Shown here in pieces: positions 1 through 7,999 of a stretch of DNA of 64,000 nucleotides. The DNA lies in assembly GCA_039191215.1 (NCBI GenBank), contig JBCCXT010000002.1:62001-126000 (forward strand), given 5' to 3'. A program made the position numbers and the translations under genes. The notes under the pieces were generated by a model. It searched no databases. It saw only the letters and a program-made list of their open reading frames with translations, and was not told the DNA's origin. This DNA comes from HKCCE3408 sp039191215. Lineage in GTDB: Bacteria; Pseudomonadota; Alphaproteobacteria; Rhodobacterales; Rhodobacteraceae. The first letter of the stretch is position 1; each line of letters starts with the position of its first letter.

Positions 1-1312
1 CGATCAGCTTGATATAGGCGGCAATGTCTTGCGCAGGCCAGCGCCGAGCCATCAGTTTGGCGCGCGCCTCGGGCGCATCGGCAGAGGCGCGGATCGTGGC
101 CACCACCTCATCGACATTTGACACTGCAACCGCAAGGCCACAAAGCACATGGGCCCGCTCGCGCGCTTTGCGCAGCTCAAATGCGGTGCGCCGGGCAACA
201 ACCTCTTCGCGGAAATCAAGAAAGGCGGTCAGAAAGCCGCGCAGCGTCAATTGCTCCGGCCGGCCACCATTCAGTGCCAGCATGTTGCAGCCAAACGAGG
301 TCTGCATCTGTGTGTACCGGAACAGCTGGTTGAGGACGACTTCGGCTGTGGCGTCGCGCTTAAGCTCGATCACCACGCGCACGCCGATCCGGTCCGACTC
401 GTCGGCCACGCCCGAGATGCCTTCGATCTTCTTTTCCCGCACCAGATCAGCGATACGTTCGATCATCGTCGCTTTGTTCACCTGATAGGGGATCTCGTCG
501 AGGACAATCGCATAGCGATCCTTGCGGATCTCCTCGACCCGGGTCTTGGCACGGATAATGACGCTGCCGCGGCCCTCAAGGTAGGCCTTGCGCGCGCCGG
601 ATCGGCCAAGGATTAGCCCGCCTGTCGGGAAATCGGGGCCTGGAACGTAGTCTATGAGTTGATCGGAGCTCAGATCAGGCTCCTCGATCAGGGCCAGGCA
701 GGCGTCGATCACCTCGCCGAGGTTATGCGGCGGAATGTTTGTGGCCATGCCAACCGCAATACCGCCCGCGCCATTGACCAGCATGTTGGGGAAGCGCGCG
801 GGCAGGACCGACGGTTCTTGCTGCTTACCATCGTAATTGTCGACGAAATCGACCGTGTCCTTGTCGATATCGGCCAGCATATACGCCGCAGGCGGGGCCA
901 TGCGCACCTCGGTATAGCGCATGGCGGCAGGGTTATCGCCGTCCATCGAGCCGAAATTGCCCTGACCATCGAGCAGAGGCAGCGACATGGAGAAATCTTG
1001 CGCCATGCGCACCAGCGCCTCGTAGATCGCGCCGTCGCCATGCGGGTGGTACTGGCCCATCACATCGCCCACGGGACGCGCCGATTTGCGATACGCCTTG
1101 TCGTGGGTGTTGCCAGTTTCATACATCGCAAAAAGAATGCGCCGATGCACCGGTTTCAGCCCGTCGCGCAAATCGGGAATGGCGCGCGACACGATCACGC
1201 TCATCGCGTAATCGATGAAAGATGTCTTCATCTCTTTCGAGATATCGATCTGCGGGCCCGTCGGGCGCGGCATTTCGCTTTCATTTTCAGGGGGTTCTGG
1301 CGTGTCGCTCAC
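1..1312 (-). CDS. gyrA: DNA gyrase subunit A, N-terminal part (runs off the left edge)
   Basis: ATP-dependent type II topoisomerase subunit that cuts and rejoins DNA in the GyrA2B2 complex. The frame is open from the window edge back to a GTG at 1312 (the reading starts M-S-D-T-P-E-P-P); an ATG at 1273 is the alternative start. The breakage-reunion domain is clear: the SRAIPDLRDGLKPVHRRIL stretch lies near residues 42-60, and the catalytic tyrosine sits in MRYTEVRM at residue 133. The quinolone-binding region reads YHPHGDGAIYEALVR, so Gly and Glu occupy the places of E. coli Ser83 and Asp87. About 437 residues are present and the C-terminal half lies outside the window. The identification is certain; the start codon is less so. 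Confidence 0.97.
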   Translation of the reverse strand, partial: MSDTPEPPENESEMPRPTGPQIDISKEMKTSFIDYAMSVIVSRAIPDLRDGLKPVHRRILFAMYETGNTHDKAYRKSARPVGDVMGQYHPHGDGAIYEALVRMAQDFSMSLPLLDGQGNFGSMDGDNPAAMRYTEVRMAPPAAYMLADIDKDTVDFVDNYDGKQQEPSVLPARFPNMLVNGAGGIAVGMATNIPPHNLGEVIDACLALIEEPDLSSDQLIDYVPGPDFPTGGLILGRSGARKAYLEGRGSVIIRAKTRVEEIRKDRYAIVLDEIPYQVNKATMIERIADLVREKKIEGISGVADESDRIGVRVVIELKRDATAEVVLNQLFRYTQMQTSFGCNMLALNGGRPEQLTLRGFLTAFLDFREEVVARRTAFELRKARERAHVLCGLAVAVSNVDEVVATIRASADAPEARAKLMARRWPAQDIAAYIKLI

Positions 1313-1514
1313 GTTTTTTTGCTGCTTTGCTCGGTGGCCCAGATATTGTTGTGACGCAGTATACCTTCAACTGGATATGGGGTGCAATGGCCAAGAGGCG
1401 CGCCGCTGGCAGCCGCAGGTGGCGACTGCCAACACTTTGTTTTTGTTGATTGTTAATCCATGCCTTGCAACCATTTCGCGTGGGAAGGGGTATTGGTTTG
1501 ATGAGGTGAGCAAA

Positions 1515-1799
1515 ATGGATGGCAGTAACACCCCGCGATCAGAAACGGAGTTGATGCTGAAAGGTTATGGTCTGACGACAGCTGAAATGTATTACCGGAT
1601 GCCGGATTATCGTAATGTTCTCAACAGTTTCGTCTGGCAGGACTACGATTTGGCGCCGGATTACCCGAAGCTTTTTGAGTTCATCGAGTTTTGGCAGGCA
1701 AAGATCGAAGGCCCGTTGCATTCGGTGCGCTTCACGCATCGCAAGATGATCGGACCGGGCGAATGGCGCAATGTTGTGGGTGAGCTCAGCTATCACTAA
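1515..1799 (+). CDS. usg: Usg-like family protein
   Basis: Protein of 94 aa matching the alphaproteobacterial Usg family, named for its place upstream of trpF in Caulobacter. Its biochemical role is unknown. The core reads LMLKGYGLTTAEMYYRMPDY, followed by an aromatic-rich WQDYDLAPDYPKLFEFIEFW segment and an RFTHRKMIGPGEWRN tail. The ATG at 1515 is preceded by GAGGTGAG four bases upstream. The frame is open further upstream, but that part reads like non-coding sequence. The gene is divergent from gyrA and its last 14 bases overlap the 3' end of the convergent dsbB-like gene. Here it is not beside trp genes. Confidence 0.82.
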   Translation: MDGSNTPRSETELMLKGYGLTTAEMYYRMPDYRNVLNSFVWQDYDLAPDYPKLFEFIEFWQAKIEGPLHSVRFTHRKMIGPGEWRNVVGELSYH

Positions 1800-2268
1800 C
1801 TGCGCCGCGACGGGCCGCAAACAGCCACAAAAGCGCAAGGGCCGCGCAAGCCAGCGCGTTCCAGGACGCCATTGAGAGGCCGAGGATGTGCAATGCCGCT
1901 TCGTCACACAGGACGATCTGCGGCCCTGTGCCGAAATCCAACAGGTCTGCGCCCGACATGCCGCCCAGGTCTTGCGCCGCTGATCCGCCGCAGACATTTG
2001 GCCCGTCCCACCAATTGCGCTCCACCCCGGTGTGGTAGAGGCCAAGGCTTGCATTGCCGGCCATCGTCAACGCACCCAGACCAGCAATCCAGGCCCGGGG
2101 CAGTGCGATGCCAACCGCGCCGATGGCAATTGCGGCAACATGGGGCCAGCGCTGCCAAAGACACATGGCACAAGGCAGAAAGCCGCCAATGTACTGAAAC
2201 CCGAAGGCCGCGGCCAGCAAGGCGGCCGAGCCGAGGGTGGCTAGCCCGATCATGGCGACGGGCGTCAT
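1786..2268 (-). CDS. dsbB: DsbB-family disulfide bond formation membrane protein
   Basis: Inner-membrane quinone-linked oxidase of 160 aa that would re-oxidise a DsbA-type thiol oxidase. Four hydrophobic segments fit the four-helix DsbB fold. The first periplasmic loop carries the redox pair in GGFLPCAMCLWQRWPH (Cys-x-x-Cys), followed by the conserved QRWPH. A second pair of cysteines (about residues 93 and 121, in NVCGG and IVLCDEA) would be the second loop pair. Its ATG overlaps the stop of the upstream exoD-like gene by ATGA, so the two are translationally coupled. The family assignment is firm; the symbol follows family usage, and a DsbI-type protein is a possible alternative. Confidence 0.85.
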   Translation of the reverse strand: MTPVAMIGLATLGSAALLAAAFGFQYIGGFLPCAMCLWQRWPHVAAIAIGAVGIALPRAWIAGLGALTMAGNASLGLYHTGVERNWWDGPNVCGGSAAQDLGGMSGADLLDFGTGPQIVLCDEAALHILGLSMASWNALACAALALLWLFAARRGAVSDS

Positions 2269-2879
2269 ATTCCGAACCAGCCGCGGATCAGGGTGATGAT
2301 GCTGACACCCGCAAAGATCAAAGCGGCGATCCAGGCTGTGCCCAAGACACTGCCCAGCAACACCAATAGGCCGTCGCGCATCAAAAGGCCCATCGCCACG
2401 ATCACCACCGCAAAACCCGGCACCGTGTTGGTCAGCGGCGCGGGGAATAGGATCGAGCCACAAAAGAGCACCAACGCCAACCCGACGATGCGATCCAGCG
2501 GGGCTTGGGTCAAGAAAACAAGGCGTGGGTGGCTTAAGGCCTCAATGCGGCGCAGCCACGGCCCGGCGCGGCGCGCCAGGCTCTGCAGGCTCTCCTTTGA
2601 TACTTCGCGCGCCGCAAGTTTCTCGGGCAGCCAGGGATGGTCGCGCCCATACGCGATCTGGGCCGCGATGAACATCAGGGGCACAGCAACCACTTGCGGG
2701 ACGCCATAAAGAAATGGGATGCAGCAAGGCAGGGCAAGGACCAGAAGAAACAAGCCAAAGGCACGTTCATGCAATTGCGTCAGAATCCAATCGAGCGTGA
2801 CCGCATCGCCCTCAGCATCTTCCGCCAATTGAGAGAGCCTCTGCGAGATTGCCATTGTTCCATCGGATTGAGCCGTCAT
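2265..2879 (-). CDS. exoD: ExoD-family exopolysaccharide synthesis membrane protein
   Basis: Membrane protein of 204 aa resembling Rhizobium ExoD, a family linked to exopolysaccharide production and alkali tolerance; the molecular activity is not known. The N-terminal soluble part (ISQRLSQLAEDAEGDAVTLD) is followed by the typical VLALPCCIPFLYGVPQVV segment. Three more hydrophobic stretches lie in the C-terminal half. The ATG at 2879 has AGGGGAAG upstream at good spacing; an in-frame start 39 bases earlier has no comparable site. It is the first gene of a two-gene unit with the dsbB-like gene. The tRNA-Leu lies 184 bases upstream on the other strand. Confidence 0.85.
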   Translation of the reverse strand: MTAQSDGTMAISQRLSQLAEDAEGDAVTLDWILTQLHERAFGLFLLVLALPCCIPFLYGVPQVVAVPLMFIAAQIAYGRDHPWLPEKLAAREVSKESLQSLARRAGPWLRRIEALSHPRLVFLTQAPLDRIVGLALVLFCGSILFPAPLTNTVPGFAVVIVAMGLLMRDGLLVLLGSVLGTAWIAALIFAGVSIITLIRGWFGI

Positions 2880-3062
2880 CCGAGCTTCCCCTACACATGT
2901 TGGACCCGGTTGCAGCACGTTGGTCCCGCGCGCCGCCTAACAAATCAGGGTCAGGCGCGCCAGTGGTGGGCGAAACCGCAAACATGGCGCGGCGCGCGTT
3001 CGCAGGGATTGCGGATTTGGGCTAGACGGCGCAGATCGGCTTCGCTACTCAAGCCACCGCTG

Positions 3063-3147
3063 GCCCGAGTGGCGGAATTGGTAGACGCAGGGGATTCAAA
3101 ATCCCCCGCCGCAAGGCTTGTCGGTTCGAGTCCGACCTCGGGTACCA
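3063..3147 (+). tRNA. tRNA-Leu, anticodon CAA
   Basis: Class II tRNA of 85 nt with a long variable arm. The acceptor stem GCCCGAG pairs with CTCGGGT and is followed by A and an encoded CCA at 3145-3147. The anticodon stem GGGGA/TCCCC encloses the loop TTCAAAA, giving anticodon CAA for UUG codons. The T-arm has GGTTCGAGTCC. An A+T-richer region begins just after its 3' end. Confidence 0.95.
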
Positions 3148-4112
3148 CATTGTTTTCCATGACATGGGCGCGTTATCCTTTTCAGCAAGGATTGGCGAAG
3201 CTGGGCGGGTCACATACGCGAGTCACACAATCTCGCTTTGTTCTTTCTCTGTTCGCTCGTCACATTCAAGTGCCGGAGTGCATTTCTCATTGCGCATGGC
3301 GCTGAATTTCCAGGCCCAAAAGTGGATGGTGTTGGCTGACCATCATTGGCTTATCGCTGCCTTCACGCGAGCGTCCACGTCCCTTTGATGCTCAGACGAA
3401 ACTTTGAACAACTCATCGCCATCAGGATCGGCAAGATCATCATAAACGGCATTTTCGGAGGTATTTAAAAAGTCTGAGGTATCGAAAAAGATTTGCGGGG
3501 CGTTGGTCGTCGTTTTGCACCGCCTCACACATGTAGCCGCCGTCCTGTTCTTTCGTTGTAATTCGGACGGCCGTTACGCGGCTTTCGCATTCGGTAGGGT
3601 ACCACTTCTCACAGTACCCAACCCATTGATTTATTTATTCTTGGGATTGGGGTGCGTTGGTGACACAGGACTTCTTTGAGACAATTGGTTAAATGCCGTA
3701 CTCTGCTCCGACCTAAGGTGCATCATTGAAATTCATAAGACTTTGGACATTCCCCTGAATTCGATTTCGTAGTTTATTTTGGGTTGCCCCACGACGCGCT
3801 TCCACTTCACGTTTCGTTTTGCGGCCGTAGGGTGCGCTAATTCGATCTCAGTTTTAGCCTAGTTGCCAATGGTTTCAGGTCCGAGAGGATTTTGCTCCAT
3901 CGGGTGCACTCTCACTAACACCGGCTGGCTGCAGTCAGAGTTACTTCGATGTCCGGCATATCTTTTGAGGATATCGCTGATTTCAGAAATACAAAGATGA
4001 ATTCAGGTCTTAATGCTTGGCAAAGTGGCTGTTCTAAATTCCGCCAAGATCGCGTTAAAAAAGCCTATGAGTTCGGGCGGTATCTGTTGGACAGCCGCCC
4101 GAACCTTTCTTG
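3148..4112. other. A+T-richer stretch with no convincing gene
   Basis: This block of about 965 bases follows the tRNA-Leu. From about 3440 onward it is visibly poorer in G+C than either flank. Apart from one weak minus-strand frame (3343-3528) no open frame has a credible start and codon use. No transposase, integrase or long repeat was seen. The only echo of the tRNA end is the 9-mer GGGTACCAC, at 3141 and near 3598, which is too short to call an attachment site. Confidence 0.4.
3343..3528 (-). CDS. Possible small hypothetical protein (61 aa), doubtful
   Basis: Not recognised. From a GTG at 3528 the frame reads 61 residues and ends VSSEHQRDVDARVKAAISQ. The acidic middle (YDDLADPDGDELFK) and the codon pattern of the last 45 residues look coding. 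The first 15 residues do not, and no ribosome-binding site precedes the GTG. The neighbouring frame over 3450-3540 also looks partly coding (GGYMCEAVQNDDQRP), so this may be the tail of a frame-shifted remnant rather than an intact gene. Confidence 0.25.
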   Translation of the reverse strand: MRRCKTTTNAPQIFFDTSDFLNTSENAVYDDLADPDGDELFKVSSEHQRDVDARVKAAISQ

Positions 4113-4319
4113 TCAAGTTCCCGAGATCCAATAGATCGCAAAGGGAACACCCGCGGCGCACACAACTAAAGTCAGCAGGGCAACCAGAATCAATTTGGTT
4201 GAGTTGCCCTGCACCATACCGGCAAAAGTTGTGCTGTTTCCCTTGGATTTGGTGGTCCAAAAGAACGCCGCTTTGGTGGTCGAGCGTGAGCCGCCCGATC
4301 CACTTGAATCGCTTTCCAT
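4113..4319 (-). CDS. Small single-span membrane protein of unknown function (68 aa)
   Basis: Not recognised. The N-terminal half is hydrophilic and Ser/Gly/Thr/Lys-rich (MESDSSGSGGSRSTTKAAFF). Residues about 42-64 form one strong membrane span (LILVALLTLVVCAAGVPFAI), and the C-terminus is very short. The ATG at 4319 follows GAGGAA with good spacing, which supports real translation. It starts 17 bases after the stop of the 106-aa gene, so the two form a small operon. The layout suggests a protein anchored by its C-terminus with the Ser/Gly segment in the cytoplasm, but the topology is inferred. Confidence 0.65.
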   Translation of the reverse strand: MESDSSGSGGSRSTTKAAFFWTTKSKGNSTTFAGMVQGNSTKLILVALLTLVVCAAGVPFAIYWISGT

Positions 4320-4336
4320 ATAGTTCCTCGCTTTCA

Positions 4337-4657
4337 TTAGCCGCCGAAGTAGCCAGCCATGAGGGCTTCTTCGACTTCTGTGAGTTCTTCTTCCGAACTT
4401 GGTGAAAGCCACGCACTGTCCGGGCGGGCGCGCGCGACTTCCTTGACTTTGGAAACGCCTTCGATCAAGCCGCGCTTGTAAGCCTCTTGATCGATGATAA
4501 CCCCGTTATGCTCAGTCGCGGGATCGATGCACGTTTCAAAGATGCCCAAGACATCCAAAAACGAACCGGCTTCCAGGAGCTTCGCTACCTGGGTTGTCGC
4601 AGCAGAAAACGAAGCTGCCGTTACTGCTGCAGAGTGTTGATTCTGATATACTTGCAT
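4337..4657 (-). CDS. Small unknown protein (106 aa) ending in Gly-Gly
   Basis: Not recognised. It is a soluble, mostly helical 106-aa protein starting MQVYQNQHSAAVTAASF. The ATG at 4657 has GAGGAAG just upstream, so the start is well supported. The C-terminal third is acidic (SSEEELTEVEEALMAGYFGG) and ends exactly at a Gly-Gly pair. This resembles the end of double-glycine leader peptides, except that the stop codon follows at once and no core peptide remains. It is the first gene of a two-gene unit with the 68-aa membrane protein. A perfect 8-bp hairpin lies in its leader. It sits in a stretch of unusual composition, so it may have been acquired. Confidence 0.68.
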   Translation of the reverse strand: MQVYQNQHSAAVTAASFSAATTQVAKLLEAGSFLDVLGIFETCIDPATEHNGVIIDQEAYKRGLIEGVSKVKEVARARPDSAWLSPSSEEELTEVEEALMAGYFGG

Positions 4658-4692
4658 TTTCTTCCTCTCAGGTCCTTGACATGCGCCAATTG

Positions 4693-4714
4693 AGCCTTTC
4701 AATGAGGAAAGGCT
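4693..4714 (-). promoter_or_regulatory. Hairpin in the leader of the small-gene pair
   Basis: AGCCTTTC and GAAAGGCT form a perfect 8-bp stem with a 6-base loop, about 36 bases upstream of the ATG at 4657. No T-run follows in either direction. It could be an mRNA leader element or a DNA operator. The rest of 4658-5017 shows no gene. Confidence 0.4.
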
Positions 4715-5017
4715 GGCTAATCACGTCGGCTAACCGGCTGGGTTGGGGACGTGGTTCAAATACTTCCCGCCCGCCGGACTCTAATCTTTTCTACATGTTG
4801 ATCCGCACCAACAGCCTTAACGCTGTTAACTTTTGTGGGCTAACCATGGTTGCCTAATTATTACTCGCGCGTTTTGCTCAGATGAGCGATCCTTGTGCAA
4901 ATCCCTCGCTCAAAATTGCGATTATTTGCCCAAGCCAGCCGTGCAGATCATCGGAAGTTCCCAAATGGCCCCTGTGCGGAAAGCGTTTGTCTCATGCAAC
5001 ACAGGGATAAAGAAGTA

Positions 5018-5038
5018 CCGGAGCCGCGGGGGCTCCGG
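5018..5038 (-). terminator. Terminator-like hairpin downstream of glpV
   Basis: CCGGAGCC and GGCTCCGG form a perfect 8-bp stem around GCGGG, 27 bases past the glpV stop. On the minus strand it is followed by a weak T-rich stretch (TACTTCTTT). It probably ends the glpDSTPQUV transcript. Confidence 0.6.
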
Positions 5039-5064
5039 CATGTGTTAACGGGCAGGGGTGGTGT

Positions 5065-6774
5065 TTACTGCCAGGACTGGATCAGTTCGTCATAGCTGAC
5101 GGTGATCGGTTCTTCGTCCTCGTTTTCGAGCGCAGCCTGGGGTGAGCCTTCTTGCGAGAGCCAGAAGTCGGCATCCATCTCATCGTTCAGGATCGGGCCG
5201 ATCTCACCTTGCACCCCGGCACGTTCAAGCCGGGCCAGGACCGCCTCTTGCTGGGCGCAGAGATTGTCGAGTGCTTCTTGCGCCGACAAAGCCCCGGACG
5301 AGGCATCCCCGATATTTTGCCACCAAAGGGGTGCAAGACGGGGGTAGTCCGGCACGTTTGTCCCGGTGGGTGACCACTGCACGCGCGCGGGTGAGCGGTA
5401 GAACTCGATCAGACCGCCCAGAAGGGGCGCCCGTTCCGTGAAGCTTTCGTGGTTGATGGTGGATTCGCGGATAAAGGTCAGGCCCTCATGCGACTTTTGC
5501 ACATCAACCGTCATCGAGGTCACGAACTGCGCATAAAGCCATGCGGCTTGTGCCCGATCGACCGGGGTCGATTGCATCAGCGTCCAAGAGCCTGCATCCT
5601 GATAGCCGATCTTTTGGCCATCGCGCCAATAGACGCCATGCGGGCTGGGCGCCATACGCCAACGCGGGGAGCCATCATCATAAAGCACAGCCTCCGCGCC
5701 GTCGCCAACCATTGAGGCCGTGAAAGCGGTGTACCAGAACATCTGCTGAGCAATCCCGCCCTGCGAAGGAATGGGCCCGGCTTCTGAGAAGTTCATGCCC
5801 GCAGCTTCCGGCGGCGCGAAGTTGTTCAGCCAGCTTGTATAGCTTTCGATCGCATAGACCGCAGCCGGGCTGTTGGTCGCCCCGCCACGTGCCACGCAGG
5901 AGCCGACAGGCTGGCTGTTTTCGTTGACACGGATGCCCCATTCGTCAACCGGCAGGCCATTGGGTTCACCCACATCACCCATACCAGCCATCGACATCCA
6001 CGCATCGGTAAAGCGCCAGCCGAGTGATGGGTCACGCCGGCCGTAATCCATGTGGCCATAGACCGTCTGGCCATCGATTTCGCGGCCCGTGAAGAACTCC
6101 GCAATATCCTCATAGGCCGACCAATTCACCGGCACGCCAAGCGGATAGCCGTATTCGGCCTCAAAGGCCGCCATGATGTCAGGATCGGTGAACCAATCGT
6201 AGCGGAACCAATAGAGGTTGGCGAATTGCTGGTCAGGAAGCTGGTAGAGCAGCTCATCCGGCCCGGTTGTGAAGGAAAGGCCGATGAAATCATCCAGGTT
6301 GAGGTTTGGATTGGTCACCTCCGCGCCGTCGCCAGCCATCCACTCGGTCAAGTTGCGCACCTGCTGATAGCGCCAATGCGTCCCGATCAGATCGGAATCG
6401 TTGACATAGGCGTCATAGATGTTCTCCCCGGTCTGCATCTGCGTTTGCAGCCGCTCGACCACATCGCCTTCGCCGATCAGGTCATGGGTCACCTGGATGC
6501 CCGTGATCGCGGTGAAGGCCGGGGCCAGAACATTGGCCTCATATTCATGTGTTGCGATGGTTTCCGACACAACGGTGATTTCCATCCCGGCATAAGGCGC
6601 TGCAGCATCAATAAACCACTGCATTTCGGCTTCTTGTTCTTCGCGCGTCAGCGTCGAGAACTCGATCTGCGCATCCAAAAACGCGCGCGCGGCGTCCATA
6701 TCGGCGAAAACCGGTGCTGAGGTCAGCGACAGCGCAACCGCTAAGGCCGAGGTTGATGTAAGGGTCCGTTTCAT
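5065..6774 (-). CDS. glpV: Glycerol ABC transporter, substrate-binding protein GlpV
   Basis: Periplasmic binding protein of 569 aa and the last gene of the glp operon. A Sec signal peptide is evident (MKRTLTSTSALAVALSLTSA, cleavage near Ala-Asp at residue 25). The mature part is a large extracellular solute-binding protein with the usual SBP-type sequence (DAYVNDSDLIGTHWR, FTGREIDGQTVYGHMDYG). The length fits the unusually long GlpV proteins of rhizobial glycerol transporters. The ATG at 6774 follows GGGAGGA at 8 bases. Position beside glpD, two permeases, two ATPases and a DUF2160 protein supports glycerol, or possibly glycerol 3-phosphate, as the substrate. The ligand is inferred from context. 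Confidence 0.88.
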   Translation of the reverse strand: MKRTLTSTSALAVALSLTSAPVFADMDAARAFLDAQIEFSTLTREEQEAEMQWFIDAAAPYAGMEITVVSETIATHEYEANVLAPAFTAITGIQVTHDLIGEGDVVERLQTQMQTGENIYDAYVNDSDLIGTHWRYQQVRNLTEWMAGDGAEVTNPNLNLDDFIGLSFTTGPDELLYQLPDQQFANLYWFRYDWFTDPDIMAAFEAEYGYPLGVPVNWSAYEDIAEFFTGREIDGQTVYGHMDYGRRDPSLGWRFTDAWMSMAGMGDVGEPNGLPVDEWGIRVNENSQPVGSCVARGGATNSPAAVYAIESYTSWLNNFAPPEAAGMNFSEAGPIPSQGGIAQQMFWYTAFTASMVGDGAEAVLYDDGSPRWRMAPSPHGVYWRDGQKIGYQDAGSWTLMQSTPVDRAQAAWLYAQFVTSMTVDVQKSHEGLTFIRESTINHESFTERAPLLGGLIEFYRSPARVQWSPTGTNVPDYPRLAPLWWQNIGDASSGALSAQEALDNLCAQQEAVLARLERAGVQGEIGPILNDEMDADFWLSQEGSPQAALENEDEEPITVSYDELIQSWQ

Positions 6775-6862
6775 TCATTTCCTCCCAGAAATAGAAAGTC
6801 TCGATCTTCTGTTCTGGCGGCCCGGTCTTATGGTGGAGAAAGGGCCGCTTTTGCCTGGTCGA

Positions 6863-7135
6863 CTAAACCCACCTGAACACCGCCAACGCGTAGACAAGGC
6901 ATACAAGCAGCGCGTAAGGCTGCTGTCCGACCTCCAGGCCCAACCAGATCAGGTTGATGAAGGCAGAGCCTAGAAGTGTGATGAAAAGCCGATCACCACG
7001 GGTCGTTTCGATCCGGAAGATGCCGACACGCGGCGTTTCCGGGTATTTAATCGCCAGAAAGCTCATGAAGATGAGGATTGCGGCGATCACGCCAAAAAAG
7101 ATCGCCGTTTCCAATGTCCAAGCCATCCAAGCCAT
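6863..7135 (-). CDS. glpU: GlpU, small DUF2160 membrane protein of the glycerol transporter
   Basis: Membrane protein of 90 aa with two to three hydrophobic segments (AIFFGVIAAILIFMSFLAIK near residues 11-30, and the C-terminal YALLVCLVYALAVF). It matches the DUF2160 family found only inside glycerol-type ABC operons, where it is thought to assist the transporter; its mechanism is unknown. The ATG at 7135 is preceded by AAAGGGGG. It lies 21 bases after glpQ and 88 bases before glpV. Confidence 0.85.
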   Translation of the reverse strand: MAWMAWTLETAIFFGVIAAILIFMSFLAIKYPETPRVGIFRIETTRGDRLFITLLGSAFINLIWLGLEVGQQPYALLVCLVYALAVFRWV

Positions 7136-7156
7136 ATCTGCGTCCCCCTTTCTTGG

Positions 7157-7999
7157 TCACACGCGGCCCAGGGCAAAGCCCTTGGCGATGTAGTTGCGGA
7201 CAAAATAAATCACCAAAGCGCCGGGGATGATCGTCAGCACGCCGGCCGCGGCCAGCACGCCCCAATCGACGCCCGCCGCGCCAACGGTGCGGGTCATGGT
7301 GGCCGCGATGGGTTTGGCCTCGGTCGCGGTCAGCGTGCGGCTCAGAAGCAATTCCACCCAAGAAAACATGAAGCAGAAGAAGGCGGCCACGCCGATGCCA
7401 GAGGCAATTAAAGGCATGAAGATTTTGGTGAAGAAGCGCCCGAAACTGTAGCCGTCGATATAGGCCGTCTCATCTATCTCTTTCGGCACACCGCGCATGA
7501 AGCCTTCGAGGATCCAGACCGCCAGCGGTACGTTAAAGAGGCAATGGGCCAAAGCCACGGCGATATGTGTGTCAAAGAGGCCAACCGAGGAATAGAGCTG
7601 GAAAAAGGGCAGGGCAAAAACCGCAGGCGGCGCCATCCGGTTGGTCAGCAGCCAAAAGAACAGGTGCTTGTCACCCATGAAGCTGTAGCGGCTGAACGCA
7701 TAAGCGGCGGGCAGGGCGACGGCCACTGAGATGACGGTGTTGAGCGTCACATAGATGATCGAGTTGATATAGCCGGTATACCAGCTCGGGTCGGTCAGAA
7801 TCGTGCGGTAATTCTCGAAAGTCAGGCTTTGCGGCCAAAGGCTGAATTCGCCCAGGATCTCAGAATTGGTCTTCAGGCTCATATTGATCAGCCAATAGAT
7901 CGGCAGCATCAAAAAGATCAGGTAGAGCACCATGACAAGGGCGCGCTTGTTGACCCGGATTCCGGAGCTCGGCGCTGCGACGGCGGCGGCGTTCGACAT
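7157..7999 (-). CDS. glpQ: Glycerol ABC transporter permease GlpQ
   Basis: Inner-membrane permease of 280 aa (MalG type). Six hydrophobic spans are visible. The cytoplasmic EAA loop, which docks to the ATPases, reads EIDETAYIDGYSFGRFFTKI near residues 180-200. The ATG at 7999 (MSNAAAVAAPSSG) overlaps the last base of the glpP stop as TGATG, which argues for this start over one 54 bases upstream. It pairs with GlpP as the transmembrane heterodimer. Confidence 0.9.
   Translation of the reverse strand: MSNAAAVAAPSSGIRVNKRALVMVLYLIFLMLPIYWLINMSLKTNSEILGEFSLWPQSLTFENYRTILTDPSWYTGYINSIIYVTLNTVISVAVALPAAYAFSRYSFMGDKHLFFWLLTNRMAPPAVFALPFFQLYSSVGLFDTHIAVALAHCLFNVPLAVWILEGFMRGVPKEIDETAYIDGYSFGRFFTKIFMPLIASGIGVAAFFCFMFSWVELLLSRTLTATEAKPIAATMTRTVGAAGVDWGVLAAAGVLTIIPGALVIYFVRNYIAKGFALGRV

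Noticed and set aside
659..1354. Long plus-strand open frame (231 aa) opposite gyrA
   Set aside because: It lies wholly antisense to well-conserved gyrA sequence, is His/Arg-rich and has no recognisable motif; it is a G+C codon-bias shadow.
1215..1514. Extending usg upstream to an in-frame start at 1215
   Set aside because: The extra 100 residues overlap gyrA and its promoter and read as non-coding; GAGGTGAG before ATG 1515 is convincing.
3141..3606. GGGTACCAC at the tRNA-Leu 3' end repeated near 3598, a possible attachment site
   Set aside because: Only 9 bases match, no integrase is present, and the copies enclose no genes.
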